This document shows positions 26,459 to 35,600 of a DNA stretch of 64,000 bases, in pieces. The notes below the pieces were generated by a model, which saw only the letters and a program-made list of their open reading frames with translations, searched no databases and was not told where the DNA came from. The translations under genes and the position numbers were made by a program. The DNA is taken from positions 19,733 to 83,732 of the forward strand of contig JAKFVH010000248.1 in NCBI GenBank assembly GCA_021732285.1, read 5' to 3'. The stretch is from Reyranella sp. (GTDB lineage Bacteria; Pseudomonadota; Alphaproteobacteria; Reyranellales; Reyranellaceae). Every line of letters starts with the position of its first letter. Within the stretch, counting starts at the first letter, position 1.

Positions 26459-27674
26459 CCTGAGTCTCGCCGAACAAGGTTTTAAACTCCTCGACGCCGA
26501 TCATGCGCTCGACCGGACCGCGTGTCGTGGCGTTGCGGATCAGGCGATAGGCCCCGGCCTTGCCCGCCAGCACCAGGTCTGACGGCAACGAGCGCGCACA
26601 GCCCTTGGCGCAGCCCGAGACGTGGATGCTGCCGCGGTAGCCATGGACCGCGGCGATGGTCGCGAGCCGCCGCGCGTCGCCACGGGCGTCGACGCTGCTC
26701 GACTTGCAGTCGGGCGCACCGGGGCAGGCCTCGACCTGCAGCACGGGATCGTTCTCTTCCACGATCAGCCCGGCGTCGCGCGCCTCTTCCAGGACGAACA
26801 CGCCTGTGTGCTCGCGCACGCCGAAATAAACAGCGCGCCAAGGGGAAAGGCGCAGATCGGCGGCGCCGGCATCGGCCGCGAGCTTCACGAGCTGGCGAAG
26901 CTGAGCCGCTTCCAATCGCCCGAAGGGTGCGGCGATGCCAACCGCGCCGCCCAGCAGGCCGAGCCGGCGTCCGCCGGCAGCCGGCAGTCCGGTCATCGGC
27001 GACAAACGCGCCGCGGCCTGGACTCGCGCGACCGCCGCCTCGCTGAGACCGCGCATGCGGCCGCGCGTGGCGACAGCAAGATAGGCATGCGCTACTGCGA
27101 TGGCGGCCTCGGCCGCCTGCGCCGGCGGCAGCGTGCCCAGCCATTGCGTTCCCTTGGCCGTGTCCAGACCGAAGGCAAGCGCATCGCCGACCGCGGCGAG
27201 ACAGACATCGGCGCGCTCGGAAGCAATCGAGATCGCGCCGCCACCGTCGACAAGCAGGCCGAACTTGCCCGGCAGCGCGTGCAATCGCTTGTCCGACGTC
27301 AAGGCATCGTCGATCGCCCGCGCGATCGGCCGGACATCGAAGGCCTGGCTGGGATCGAGGCCGGCCAGCGGCGCCACCATGACGTTGCGCACCGCCTCGG
27401 TCTCGGTGTCAGGGTCGAGCAGGCCGAGCGTCGCCAGCTCCGTCCGCAGCTCAGGCAAACGATCCTCGGTCAGGCCGCGCAGCTGCAGGTTGGCGCGGCG
27501 CGTCAGGTCGATGTGGCCGTTGCCCAGCCGCGCGGCGAGATCGGCCAGCGCCGCCGCCGTCTCGAGGCTGAAGGCGCCGCCGCGCGGGCGGACGCGCACG
27601 ATCAGGCCATCGCCGCTTGCCATCGGCCGCAGGATGCCCGGGCACCAGCCCTTGACGTCGGTCACGGCGTTCAT
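26451..27674 (-). CDS. cobG: Precorrin-3B synthase (oxygen-dependent)
   Basis: 407 residues from the ATG at 27674, which overlaps the cobN stop. It belongs to the nitrite/sulfite reductase ferredoxin-like family: KGWCPGILRPMASGDGLIVR at the start, LTRRANLQLRGL near 65, and Fe-S cysteines in EACPGAPDC and SGCAKGCAR. CobG uses oxygen to form the C20-hydroxy gamma-lactone of precorrin-3B, so this is the aerobic pathway. Confidence 0.93.
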   Translation of the reverse strand: MNAVTDVKGWCPGILRPMASGDGLIVRVRPRGGAFSLETAAALADLAARLGNGHIDLTRRANLQLRGLTEDRLPELRTELATLGLLDPDTETEAVRNVMVAPLAGLDPSQAFDVRPIARAIDDALTSDKRLHALPGKFGLLVDGGGAISIASERADVCLAAVGDALAFGLDTAKGTQWLGTLPPAQAAEAAIAVAHAYLAVATRGRMRGLSEAAVARVQAAARLSPMTGLPAAGGRRLGLLGGAVGIAAPFGRLEAAQLRQLVKLAADAGAADLRLSPWRAVYFGVREHTGVFVLEEARDAGLIVEENDPVLQVEACPGAPDCKSSSVDARGDARRLATIAAVHGYRGSIHVSGCAKGCARSLPSDLVLAGKAGAYRLIRNATTRGPVERMIGVEEFKTLFGETQDD

Positions 27675-30600
27675 CGGCCGGCCTCGGCGATCAGGCGTTG
27701 CAACTCGTGATCGACGGCATTGCGCCGGGTGATCCACAGGCCGCGCGCCAGGGCATCGTGCAGCCGCGCGGCGATGGCGGCGGCCGCCGCCGGGTTCTTA
27801 TGCAGCATGGCGGTGCGCACGGCATCGTCGGCGATCAACGCGGCATGCGTGGCATCGAACAGATGGCCGGGCACGCCCGCGGTTGCCGCGAAGGCATAGA
27901 GCGCATCGACCGACTGGGCGATCTCGGCCACGCCGCGATGGCCGTGCTCCAGCATGCCGGAAAGCCAGCGCGGATTGGTCAATCGGCCGCGCACCACGCG
28001 GGCGATCTCTTCGGCGATGCGACGTGCCTTGGGATTGGCGGTCTGGCTCGTATCGAGATGATAGAGCTCGGGCTCGTTGCCGAGCAGTGCGGCGGCCGCC
28101 GCGAAACCGCCGGCGAAATCGGCGACGCCGTCGCCGTCCAGGAGATCGCGTTCGCGATCGTCCTGGGGATGGACCAGCACGTCGGCCTCGGAGACGCGAC
28201 TGCGGAAACCTTCGCTTGGCTGCACGGCTTCGACGCCACCATAGGCATGAGTGACGGCGGCGAGATAGGCCTCGCCCAGCTCGGCGCGGTCGCGCCATTG
28301 GCCGTCGAGGGCGGTATCGGCCGCCTGCGCGCCGTAGCTGCCCGGCGCGCCGCCGAAGACGCGGGCGAGGTCGGCGCCCGCGCGATGGGCCTCGGCCAGG
28401 GGATTGTCCTCAGCCGGTTCGTCGAGGGCCGCAACGCGGCGCACCGCCATGTCGAACAGGGCGATCTGCGCTTCGAAGATGTCGCGGAACAGGCCGGAGA
28501 TGCGCAGCGTCACGTCGATGCGCGGCCGGTCGAGCGCGGCCAGCGGCATGATCTCAATGCCGGTAACGCGGCTCGACGCCTTGTCCCAGACAGGTTTTGC
28601 GCCGAGGTACCACAGCGCCTGCGCGAGATCGTCGCCGCCTGTGCGCAGCGAGGCCGAAGCCCAGAGGTCGATCACCAGCGCGCGCGGCGGCTCGCCATGA
28701 TCCTGCAGGTAGCGCCGCACCACCTCGTCGGCGGCGCGCACGCCGATCGCGGCGGCGGTGCGCGTCGGGATGGCACGCGGATCGATCGAGGTGAGGTTGC
28801 GGCCGGTCGGCAGCACGTCGGCACGGCCACGGCTCGGCGCGCCGGCTGGTCCCGGCGCCACGCGGCGGGCGTCGAGGGCGGCGATGAACGCCGCGCGCTC
28901 GCACCCGGCCGAGGCGCGGACCGCCCTCTCGGCGCCGGTCGCTGCTGCGAGCAGGCGCATCGTCTCTTCGTCCGGCGATTGGCCGTAGACGTGCAGGCCG
29001 TCTCGGATGCTGAGCTCCTTGATGTCGCAGAGCTGGGCGTCGAGCTTGGCCACGGCTTGGCGATTTGACTCGCCCTTGATCAAGCCGCAGTCCGCGGCGA
29101 GACCATTGGTCCAGGCGCGCTCGACGATCTCTTCTTCCAGGTAGGCGAGGCGGCGGCGGTCGAGGCCGTCGGCCGCGGCATATTCCTCGATGATGCCTTC
29201 GAGCTCGGCCAGCGGCCCATGCAGGCCGGCAGCGCTGAGCGGCGGCGTCAGATGGCCAATGGTGACGGCGCCGAGCCGGCGCTTGGCCTGCACCGCCTCG
29301 CCCGGATTGTTGACGATGAAGGGATAGATCACCGGCAGCGGCCCCAGCACGACCTCGGGCCAGCACGCGTTCGACAGGGCCAACGCCTTGCCGGGCAACC
29401 ATTCGAGCGTGCCGTGCGTGCCGAGATGGACCAGGGCATCGATCCGCTCGCGCAACCAGGCATAGACCGCAATATAGGCGTGGCTCGGCGGACAGCTCGT
29501 GTCGTGATAGCCCGACTTGCGATCGCCTGCCGAGCCTCGGTCGGGCTGCAGCAGCACCAGCACCTTGCCGCAGCGGAGCACGGGCGTATTCCCTGCCGAG
29601 GGAACTTCGATGTGCTCAACATCACCCATCAGCAGGCGCTCGATGTCGGCCGCCCGCCAGTCGCGTCCGCCGGTGTCGTAGCCTTCGGCCTTCAGCAAAG
29701 TCAGGATCTCGGCGGCACTGGCGGCGGTGTCGAGACCGACGGCATAGCCTGTGCGGCCGCCGCGCGCCGGATAGTCCGACAGCACGAGCGCCAGGCGTCG
29801 CGCATGGCGTGGCGTACCGCGCAACTTCGCCCAGGCAGCCGCCAGACGCGCCACGTACGCCACGCGATCGGCCGCCGGCTCATGGCTTACGCTTGCAAAT
29901 TCCAGACGCGGATCGGCCGGCGTCTCCGCCTTGAAGGAGATGGCGCGTGTCAGCAGCCGGCCGTCGAGCTCGGGCAGCACGACGTTCATGGCGAGGTCGG
30001 CCGGCGACAGGCCGCGCTGTGACTCCTCCCAGGCGGCGCGCGGGCTGCCCGACAGGACGACCTGCAGCACCGGCGCATCGGCATCGTCGAGCACGGTCGT
30101 GTCGTCCTCGGCCATGGCCGAGAAGGCTGTGGTGTTGAGGATGATCGCGGGCCTGTGCTCCGCGATAAGTGCCTTGAGCTCCGGCTTGGCCAGCGGATCT
30201 TTCAGGCTGTTCACCGCGACGGCGAGCGGCGACAGGCCCTGGCGATCGAGCTCTTCCATCAGCGCGGTGATCGGCGCGGTGTCGGCCGCCATCAGGTTGG
30301 CGCGATAGAAGACGATCAGCGCCACCGGACGGCCCTGCTCGGCATGGCCGAGGACGGTGACCGGGCCGACCGGCACCGGCGGCGTCCAGGCGAGATCGCG
30401 GCCGAGCAAGGTGCCGGCATAGCGCAGCGCCTGCCGCAGGTTGTCGGTGCCGCCTTCGCGGAAGAAACGGTCGAGGGTCGCCAACGGGCCGGCGGCGAGG
30501 GTCGAGACCGACGCAAGCCGCGGATCGGCGCGATCGTCGCCCGGCAAGGCCGCGAACAGGATGCCGCGCTCGCGCGCGACATCGGCGACGTGCTCCAGGC

Positions 30601-30886
30601 CGTAGCGCCAGTAGTCGAGGCCGCCCAGGCAGCGCACGATCACCAGGCGCGCATGGGCTACCACGCTGTCGACATAGAGATCGACCGACATCGGATGCTT
30701 CAGCCGCTTCAGGCTCGCGAGCCGCATCGTCGGCAGCAGATCGGCCTCCTGCCGCCAGGCGGCGGCAAGGGCTGAAAGATCGCTGTCGGAGAAGGAAAGC
30801 ACGACGATGTCGGCCGGCGACTGGCCGAGGTCGACAGCGACATCGGCCTCCTCCAGCGTCGCGAGCTCGGTCGCCAGGACATGCAT
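27671..30886 (-). CDS. cobN: Cobaltochelatase subunit CobN
   Basis: 1071 residues, shorter than the roughly 1275 of the Pseudomonas denitrificans enzyme but continuous from MHVLATELATLEEADVAVDL to the end. The conserved MgH/CobN core includes HLGTHGTLEWLPGKALALSN near 485 and GVSEGFRSRVSEAD-like segments late in the protein. With CobS and CobT (not in this window) it inserts cobalt into hydrogenobyrinic acid a,c-diamide, using ATP. No strong ribosome site is seen, and unlike its neighbours it is preceded by a 169-bp gap filled with palindromes. Confidence 0.93.
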   Translation of the reverse strand: MHVLATELATLEEADVAVDLGQSPADIVVLSFSDSDLSALAAAWRQEADLLPTMRLASLKRLKHPMSVDLYVDSVVAHARLVIVRCLGGLDYWRYGLEHVADVARERGILFAALPGDDRADPRLASVSTLAAGPLATLDRFFREGGTDNLRQALRYAGTLLGRDLAWTPPVPVGPVTVLGHAEQGRPVALIVFYRANLMAADTAPITALMEELDRQGLSPLAVAVNSLKDPLAKPELKALIAEHRPAIILNTTAFSAMAEDDTTVLDDADAPVLQVVLSGSPRAAWEESQRGLSPADLAMNVVLPELDGRLLTRAISFKAETPADPRLEFASVSHEPAADRVAYVARLAAAWAKLRGTPRHARRLALVLSDYPARGGRTGYAVGLDTAASAAEILTLLKAEGYDTGGRDWRAADIERLLMGDVEHIEVPSAGNTPVLRCGKVLVLLQPDRGSAGDRKSGYHDTSCPPSHAYIAVYAWLRERIDALVHLGTHGTLEWLPGKALALSNACWPEVVLGPLPVIYPFIVNNPGEAVQAKRRLGAVTIGHLTPPLSAAGLHGPLAELEGIIEEYAAADGLDRRRLAYLEEEIVERAWTNGLAADCGLIKGESNRQAVAKLDAQLCDIKELSIRDGLHVYGQSPDEETMRLLAAATGAERAVRASAGCERAAFIAALDARRVAPGPAGAPSRGRADVLPTGRNLTSIDPRAIPTRTAAAIGVRAADEVVRRYLQDHGEPPRALVIDLWASASLRTGGDDLAQALWYLGAKPVWDKASSRVTGIEIMPLAALDRPRIDVTLRISGLFRDIFEAQIALFDMAVRRVAALDEPAEDNPLAEAHRAGADLARVFGGAPGSYGAQAADTALDGQWRDRAELGEAYLAAVTHAYGGVEAVQPSEGFRSRVSEADVLVHPQDDRERDLLDGDGVADFAGGFAAAAALLGNEPELYHLDTSQTANPKARRIAEEIARVVRGRLTNPRWLSGMLEHGHRGVAEIAQSVDALYAFAATAGVPGHLFDATHAALIADDAVRTAMLHKNPAAAAAIAARLHDALARGLWITRRNAVDHELQRLIAEAGR

Positions 30887-30901
30887 TGCTACAGCACTCT
30901 T

Positions 30902-31054
30902 CCTCCCCCGTCATACGGGGGAGGTGGCCCGAAGGGCCGGAGGGGGAAGGCCCCAGTCGAGGCGCCCTCCAATTTCAGATCATGATCATTAGGATTCACG
31001 AACCACCTGTGAGGCTCTCCCCCTCCCGTACCCTCCCCCGATGACGGGGGAGGG
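30902..31054. repeat. Composite palindromic repeat inside the cob operon
   Basis: CCTCCCCCGTCATACGGGGGAGG (hairpin, 30902-30924), GGCCCGAAGGGCC next to it, and a closing hairpin CCCTCCCCCG-ATGA-CGGGGGAGGG ending just before the cobW stop. Shares the CCTCCCC and GGCCCGAAGGGCC words with 5195-5324. It separates cobW from cobN in an operon whose other junctions mostly overlap. Confidence 0.75.
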
Positions 31055-31055
31055 A

Positions 31056-32081
31056 CTAGGAGGCGATGAGGTCTCGAATCGCGTCCCTGTCGAAGCCCTT
31101 CTCGCCGATCACCACCAGCCGGCCGCGGCGCTCGCCGGGCCATTTGCGATCGTACTGATGCTGCACGCGCGCGCCGACGCCCTGCACGAGCAGGCGCATC
31201 GGCTTGCCGGCAATGTCGACGAAGCCCTTCATGCGCAGGATGTCATGCGTTTCGGCCGCCTTCACCAGGCGGTCGACCAGGTGCTGCGGCGAGTCGAAGA
31301 CCGGCAGCTCGACGATGAACGTGTCGAAATCCTCGTGATCGTGCTCGCCTTCGAGATCGTGGTGCGAGGGCCGGCTGGCGAGGTCGGCTTCGGCCTCGGC
31401 GCCGAGGCCGAGCAGCACTTTCAGGGCAACCTTGCCGTTCTCGGTCTCCACGACCTTGACCGCGCGCGACAGCGTCTTGCCGATCTTATCGACGACGCTG
31501 CGACGCTGCTCGCTCGACATCAGGTCGGCTTTGTTCATGATCACCAGGTCGGCACACAGGAGCTGGTCCTCGAACACCTCTTCCAGCGGATTGTCGTGAT
31601 CGAGCGACGAATCCTCGGCGCGCTGCCGGGCGACCGCTTCCGGATCGTCGGCGAAACGACCGACGGCGACCGCCGCGCCATCGACCACGGCGATCACGCC
31701 GTCGACGGTGACGCGCGAGGCGATCTCGGGCCAGTTGAAGGCCTTTACCAAGGGCTTGGGCAGCGCCAGGCCCGACGTCTCGATGACGATGTGCTCGGGC
31801 GGCGAGGGCCGATCCAGCAGACCTTTCAGCGCCGGCACGAAATCGTCGGCGACGGTGCAGCACAGGCAGCCGTTGGCCAGCTCGACGATGGCGTCCTCGG
31901 GGCAGCTCTCGACGCCGCAGCTCTTCAGGATCTCGCCGTCGATGCCGACATCGCCGAACTCGTTGACGATCACGGCGAGCCTGCGGCCGTCGGCGTTCTC
32001 CAGCACATGACGCACCAGCGTCGTCTTGCCGGCGCCTAGAAAGCCGGTGACGATCGTGCAGGGGACCTTGGCGACGCTCAT
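31056..32081 (-). CDS. cobW: CobW-family GTP-binding metallochaperone
   Basis: 341 residues. P-loop TGFLGAGKTTL (12-22), metal-binding GCLCC (71-75), NKADLMS as the guanine-specificity motif, and a His-rich stretch HHDLEGEHDHED in the middle. The C-terminal CobW_C domain is present. It is a G3E GTPase thought to deliver cobalt to CobN. The start overlaps the DUF1636 gene by ATGA. Confidence 0.93.
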   Translation of the reverse strand: MSVAKVPCTIVTGFLGAGKTTLVRHVLENADGRRLAVIVNEFGDVGIDGEILKSCGVESCPEDAIVELANGCLCCTVADDFVPALKGLLDRPSPPEHIVIETSGLALPKPLVKAFNWPEIASRVTVDGVIAVVDGAAVAVGRFADDPEAVARQRAEDSSLDHDNPLEEVFEDQLLCADLVIMNKADLMSSEQRRSVVDKIGKTLSRAVKVVETENGKVALKVLLGLGAEAEADLASRPSHHDLEGEHDHEDFDTFIVELPVFDSPQHLVDRLVKAAETHDILRMKGFVDIAGKPMRLLVQGVGARVQHQYDRKWPGERRGRLVVIGEKGFDRDAIRDLIAS

Positions 32082-32488
32082 GGCTGCTCCTGGGACGGTG
32101 CGGAGGGGGATGGTGCGGCGGGTTTCACCGGCGGCACGCGGGCGATGGTGTGCTTGCGGACATGCTCAGGCCGCTCGCGCCACTCCGGCACGCCCTCGGC
32201 ATGCGCCCGGTGCTGGCGGGCAAAATCGACGACGTCGCCGGCGTGCCGATCGGGATCGAGATCGCCGATCACGTAGGTCCATTTGCCCGACGCCGACACG
32301 GCCGCACTGCAGCCGCGCGGGCAGTTCGACAGGCAGTTGGCCGGCACCACCGCGATCCCCTTGTCGCCGCCGGCGCCGAGCCGCTGCTCGACCGCCGCCA
32401 GCAATCGTGCGCCGGGGCGCGGCGCATCATCTGCCGCGGCCGGATTGCCGCGACAGGTGACGCAGACATAGAGAATGGTGGTGGTCAC
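32078..32488 (-). CDS. DUF1636 thioredoxin-like ferredoxin-type protein
   Basis: 136 residues starting at GTG 32488, one base after the hupE stop. Cysteine patterns YVCVTCRG and CLSNCPRGC match the DUF1636 metal or Fe-S binding family, followed by TYVIGDLDPDRH. A Pro/Ser-rich tail ends the protein. The family is repeatedly found in B12 loci next to cobW; the role is unproven but electron supply or cobalt handling is plausible. Confidence 0.82.
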   Translation of the reverse strand: MTTTILYVCVTCRGNPAAADDAPRPGARLLAAVEQRLGAGGDKGIAVVPANCLSNCPRGCSAAVSASGKWTYVIGDLDPDRHAGDVVDFARQHRAHAEGVPEWRERPEHVRKHTIARVPPVKPAAPSPSAPSQEQP

Positions 32489-32489
32489 G

Positions 32490-33107
32490 TCAGGCGAGGC
32501 CTGCCGCCGCTGCCGTGGCGATGCCGCCCGCCAGGGCCACCAGCACGCCTGCGATCGTGAGGCCGGTCGTGCGCGCCGGCCAGCGCGCCAGGCTGCGCAC
32601 GGCGGCATAGACGACAACGCCGATCGCGGTCTGGATGACCAGCAGACCGAGGAGATAGGCCACCAGCGGCGAGGCCTCGGCGCCGACGATCGATTCGCCC
32701 AGCGCATAGCCGTGCACCAGGCCGGCGATGGCGAACAGCAGCAGGGCGCGTCCGGCGCTCATCGACTGGCGCAGGATCACCAGCGCGCCGATCAGCAGCG
32801 TCGTCAGCCCGACGAACAGCTCGCTCGCGGGAAGATCGATGCTGGAAAGGTGCAGGCCGACACCCGCGATGACGGCAACGCTGAAGGCCAGCACGACGGC
32901 GGCGCTGCGGCCGGCCAGCGCGGCAAGGATGCCGACGCCGACGATGGCGGCGAGATGGTCGACGCCGATCACCGGATGGCCGAAGCCCGACAGCAGGCCC
33001 TGCAGGAAGGTCTGCGGCAGCTTGCCGCCCATGGGGTGATGCGCCCATGCCGGCTCGGCGATCATCATCATGATCGCGAGCACGCCAAGCCGTCGAGACG
33101 CAGCCAT
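32490..33107 (-). CDS. hupE: HupE/UreJ-family predicted cobalt transporter
   Basis: 205 residues from the ATG at 33107 with GGAGGGAAGCG upstream. A signal peptide ends at AEPAWA and the mature protein starts with HHPMGG, a likely metal site. HPVIGVDHLAAIVGVG near 45 is the family signature; six or more hydrophobic helices follow. HupE-type proteins are Ni/Co permeases; B12-riboswitch-controlled members are predicted cobalt importers. First gene of the operon, directly behind the riboswitch. Confidence 0.88.
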   Translation of the reverse strand: MAASRRLGVLAIMMMIAEPAWAHHPMGGKLPQTFLQGLLSGFGHPVIGVDHLAAIVGVGILAALAGRSAAVVLAFSVAVIAGVGLHLSSIDLPASELFVGLTTLLIGALVILRQSMSAGRALLLFAIAGLVHGYALGESIVGAEASPLVAYLLGLLVIQTAIGVVVYAAVRSLARWPARTTGLTIAGVLVALAGGIATAAAAGLA

Positions 33108-33254
33108 CGCTTCCCTCCGTCGTCGCGGACCGACCAGATGGCCGATCCGAATGGATGCCGTCTCCGACGGAGCACCTTCATCCGGCCAGCGACCGGACGA
33201 AAAGCGTTGCCTCGACCCTCGCTGCGCCCCGCGCGATGGTTCGGATGCGGCGTT

Positions 33255-33425
33255 TGACGGCAGGTTTCCTGGCTCTCGGGTCCTCGCCTTTGGCCACCTT
33301 CCCGGTTTCCCAGTGGTATCCTGGCCATCGGCTTGCCGACTACAGTTGCGGGGGCAGCCGCGGATTGAGGCCGAATGGCCGGACCGCGTTCCCTTTTGAT
33401 CCCCATGAGGGGCACCGTCGCCCGC
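33255..33425 (-). promoter_or_regulatory. Cobalamin riboswitch (hupE-cob operon)
   Basis: On the minus strand the core GGCTGCCCCCGCAACTGTAG is followed by ACCACTGGG, GGGAAGGTGG and the B12 box AGAGCCAGGAAACCTGCC (33277-33260). The order and spacing match the class. It lies about 150 bases ahead of hupE and should repress the biosynthesis operon when adenosylcobalamin is plentiful. Confidence 0.95.
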
Positions 33426-33507
33426 TTGATACGGTTGGCATGGAAGGCCCGTCAACGGGATTCGGGTCGTCTTGAAGGCTGCATCCGGGACGCCCATTGT
33501 GCCGCCC

Positions 33508-34119
33508 ATGTCTGCAGAAACCGATGAAACCGCCCGCCACAAGGCGAAAATGGCCAACCGCAAGGCCGCACAGGACGCCGAGGTCGCCGCCAAGACCGTC
33601 GAGAAGGGCCTGCTGATCGTCCATACCGGCAAGGGCAAGGGCAAATCGACGGCGGCCTGGGGCCTCCTGGTGCGCGCGTTGGGTCGCGGCTTCAAGTGCG
33701 GCGTCGTGCAGTTCGGCAAGGGTGCCTGGCAGACCGGCGAGCGCGCCGCGCTGGAACGCTTCGGCGATCAGGTCGAATGGCACACGCTGGGCGAAGGCTT
33801 TACGTGGGAGACGCAGGATCGCGCGCGCGACGTCGCGGCGGCCGAGCGCGCCTGGGCCAAGGCGCGCGAGTTGATGGCGAACCCCGCCATCCGGCTCGTC
33901 GTGCTCGACGAGCTCAACATCACGCTGCGCTACGATCATCTTGCCATCGACGACGTCGTGGCGGTGCTGAAGGCGCGCCGCGCCGACCAGCATGTCGTGG
34001 TGACCGGCCGCAACGCCAAGCCGGAGCTGATTGAGGCGGCCGACCTCGTGACCGAGATGACGCTGGTGAAGCACCACTTCGCCGCCGGCGTGAAGGCGCA
34101 GGAGGGCATCGAGTTCTGA
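33508..34119 (+). CDS. cobO: Cob(I)yrinic acid a,c-diamide adenosyltransferase
   Basis: 203 residues from the ATG at 33508; a TTG twelve codons upstream is possible. The N-terminus is charged ([20 protein letters not shown]). The P-loop [28 protein letters not shown] and [21 protein letters not shown] are CobA(Salmonella)/CobO-type motifs. It adds the 5'-deoxyadenosyl group to the cobalt. It is divergent from the riboswitch element, with under 100 bp between. Confidence 0.94.
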   Translation: MSAETDETARHKAKMANRKAAQDAEVAAKTVEKGLLIVHTGKGKGKSTAAWGLLVRALGRGFKCGVVQFGKGAWQTGERAALERFGDQVEWHTLGEGFTWETQDRARDVAAAERAWAKARELMANPAIRLVVLDELNITLRYDHLAIDDVVAVLKARRADQHVVVTGRNAKPELIEAADLVTEMTLVKHHFAAGVKAQEGIEF

Positions 34120-35600
34120 TGACCGCCCGCGCCATCATGATCCAGGGCACGGGGTCGGACGTCGGCAAGTCGTTGCTGGTCGCGGGGCTGGCGCGCGTCT
34201 TTACACGGCGCGACCTGCGGGTGCGTCCGTTCAAGCCGCAGAACATGTCGAACAACGCCGCGGTCACCGCCGACGGCGGCGAGATCGGCCGCGCTCAGGC
34301 ATTGCAGGCGCGCGCGGCGCGCGTGCCGCTCAGCGTCCACATGAACCCGGTGCTGCTGAAACCCCAGAGCGACGTCGGCGCGCAGGTCGTCGTGCAAGGC
34401 AAAGTCTTGGGCAACGCCAAGGCGCGCGAGTATCAGGGACTGAAGCCCAAACTGCTGGGCGCGGTGCTCGACAGCTTCGGACGGCTCGCGGGCGAGTGCG
34501 ACCTCGTGCTGGTCGAAGGCGCGGGCTCGGCTTCCGAGGTCAATCTGCGCGCCAACGATATCGCCAACATGGGATTTGCGCGCGCGGCCGACGTTCCCGT
34601 CGTGCTGGTGGGCGACATCGACCGCGGCGGCGTGATCGCGAGCCTGGTCGGCACCAAGGCCGTGATCGATGCCGCCGACGCCGACATGATCGTGGGCTTC
34701 ATCGTCAACCGCTTCCGCGGCGATCCCACCTTGTTCGACGACGGCATGAAGACGGTGAGCGAGCGTACCGGCTGGCGGGCGCTCGGCCTGGTGCCGTTCT
34801 TCAACGAGGCGCATCGCCTGCCGGCTGAGGACGCGGTCGTCCTGCAGGACAAGAAGATGGGCAATGCCAACGGGCGCGTTCGTGTCGCCGTGCTCGTATA
34901 TCCCCGGATCGCCAACTTCGACGACTTCGATCCGCTGCGGCTCGATCCCGGTGTCGACCTCGTCTTCGTCGGACCGCACCAACCGGTGCCGGGCGACACC
35001 AGGCTGATCATCCTCCCCGGATCGAAGTCGACCATTGCCGATCTTGCCTCGCTGCGGCAATTCGGCTGGGACATCGACCTGAAAGCGCATCTGCGGCGCG
35101 GCGGCTTCGTGCTGGGCATCTGCGGCGGCTACCAGATGCTCGGCCGCACCATCGCCGATCCGCACGGCATCGAGGGACCGCCGCAAAAAATCGACGGACT
35201 CGGGCTGTTCGACGTCGACACCGTGCTCGAAGGCGACAAGATCCTGGTCGAGGTGAGCGGCGAGACCACGGACGGCGCCGTGCCGTTCAAGGGCTACGAA
35301 ATGCATGTCGGCCGCACCACTGGAGCGCTGCGGCCCCTGCTTAAGCTCGGCACCGGCAAGACCGACGGCGCGGTGAGCGGCGATGGCCGCGTGGCCGGCT
35401 GCTACATCCATGGCCTGCTGGCCGACGACCGCCAGCGCCAGCACTGGCTGAAACTCATCGGCGGGCAGGCCGATGGCTTCGACTACGAAGCCGATGTCGA
35501 CACGACGCTCGATCTGCTTGCCGACCACCTCGAGAAGCACGTCGATTGCGAGCGCCTGCTCGAGCTGGCGCGCGCGCCCACGCTCAAGCCCGCAAGCTGA
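34119..35600 (+). CDS. cobQ: Cobyric acid synthase (glutamine-hydrolysing)
   Basis: 493 residues. The ATPase half begins [18 protein letters not shown]. The glutamine amidotransferase half has the nucleophile C335 in [10 protein letters not shown] and the His in [10 protein letters not shown]. It amidates positions b, d, e and g of adenosylcobyrinic acid a,c-diamide. The start overlaps the cobO stop (TGATG). The last 17 bases overlap the convergent cbiB. Confidence 0.95.
   Translation: MTARAIMIQGTGSDVGKSLLVAGLARVFTRRDLRVRPFKPQNMSNNAAVTADGGEIGRAQALQARAARVPLSVHMNPVLLKPQSDVGAQVVVQGKVLGNAKAREYQGLKPKLLGAVLDSFGRLAGECDLVLVEGAGSASEVNLRANDIANMGFARAADVPVVLVGDIDRGGVIASLVGTKAVIDAADADMIVGFIVNRFRGDPTLFDDGMKTVSERTGWRALGLVPFFNEAHRLPAEDAVVLQDKKMGNANGRVRVAVLVYPRIANFDDFDPLRLDPGVDLVFVGPHQPVPGDTRLIILPGSKSTIADLASLRQFGWDIDLKAHLRRGGFVLGICGGYQMLGRTIADPHGIEGPPQKIDGLGLFDVDTVLEGDKILVEVSGETTDGAVPFKGYEMHVGRTTGALRPLLKLGTGKTDGAVSGDGRVAGCYIHGLLADDRQRQHWLKLIGGQADGFDYEADVDTTLDLLADHLEKHVDCERLLELARAPTLKPAS

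Noticed and set aside
27671..30886. Idea that cobN is truncated
   Set aside because: Shorter than the P. denitrificans protein but with proper N-terminal start, core motifs and an end that overlaps cobG correctly.
33068..33475. Open frames on both strands over the second riboswitch
   Set aside because: Same reason: conserved RNA blocks, not coding.
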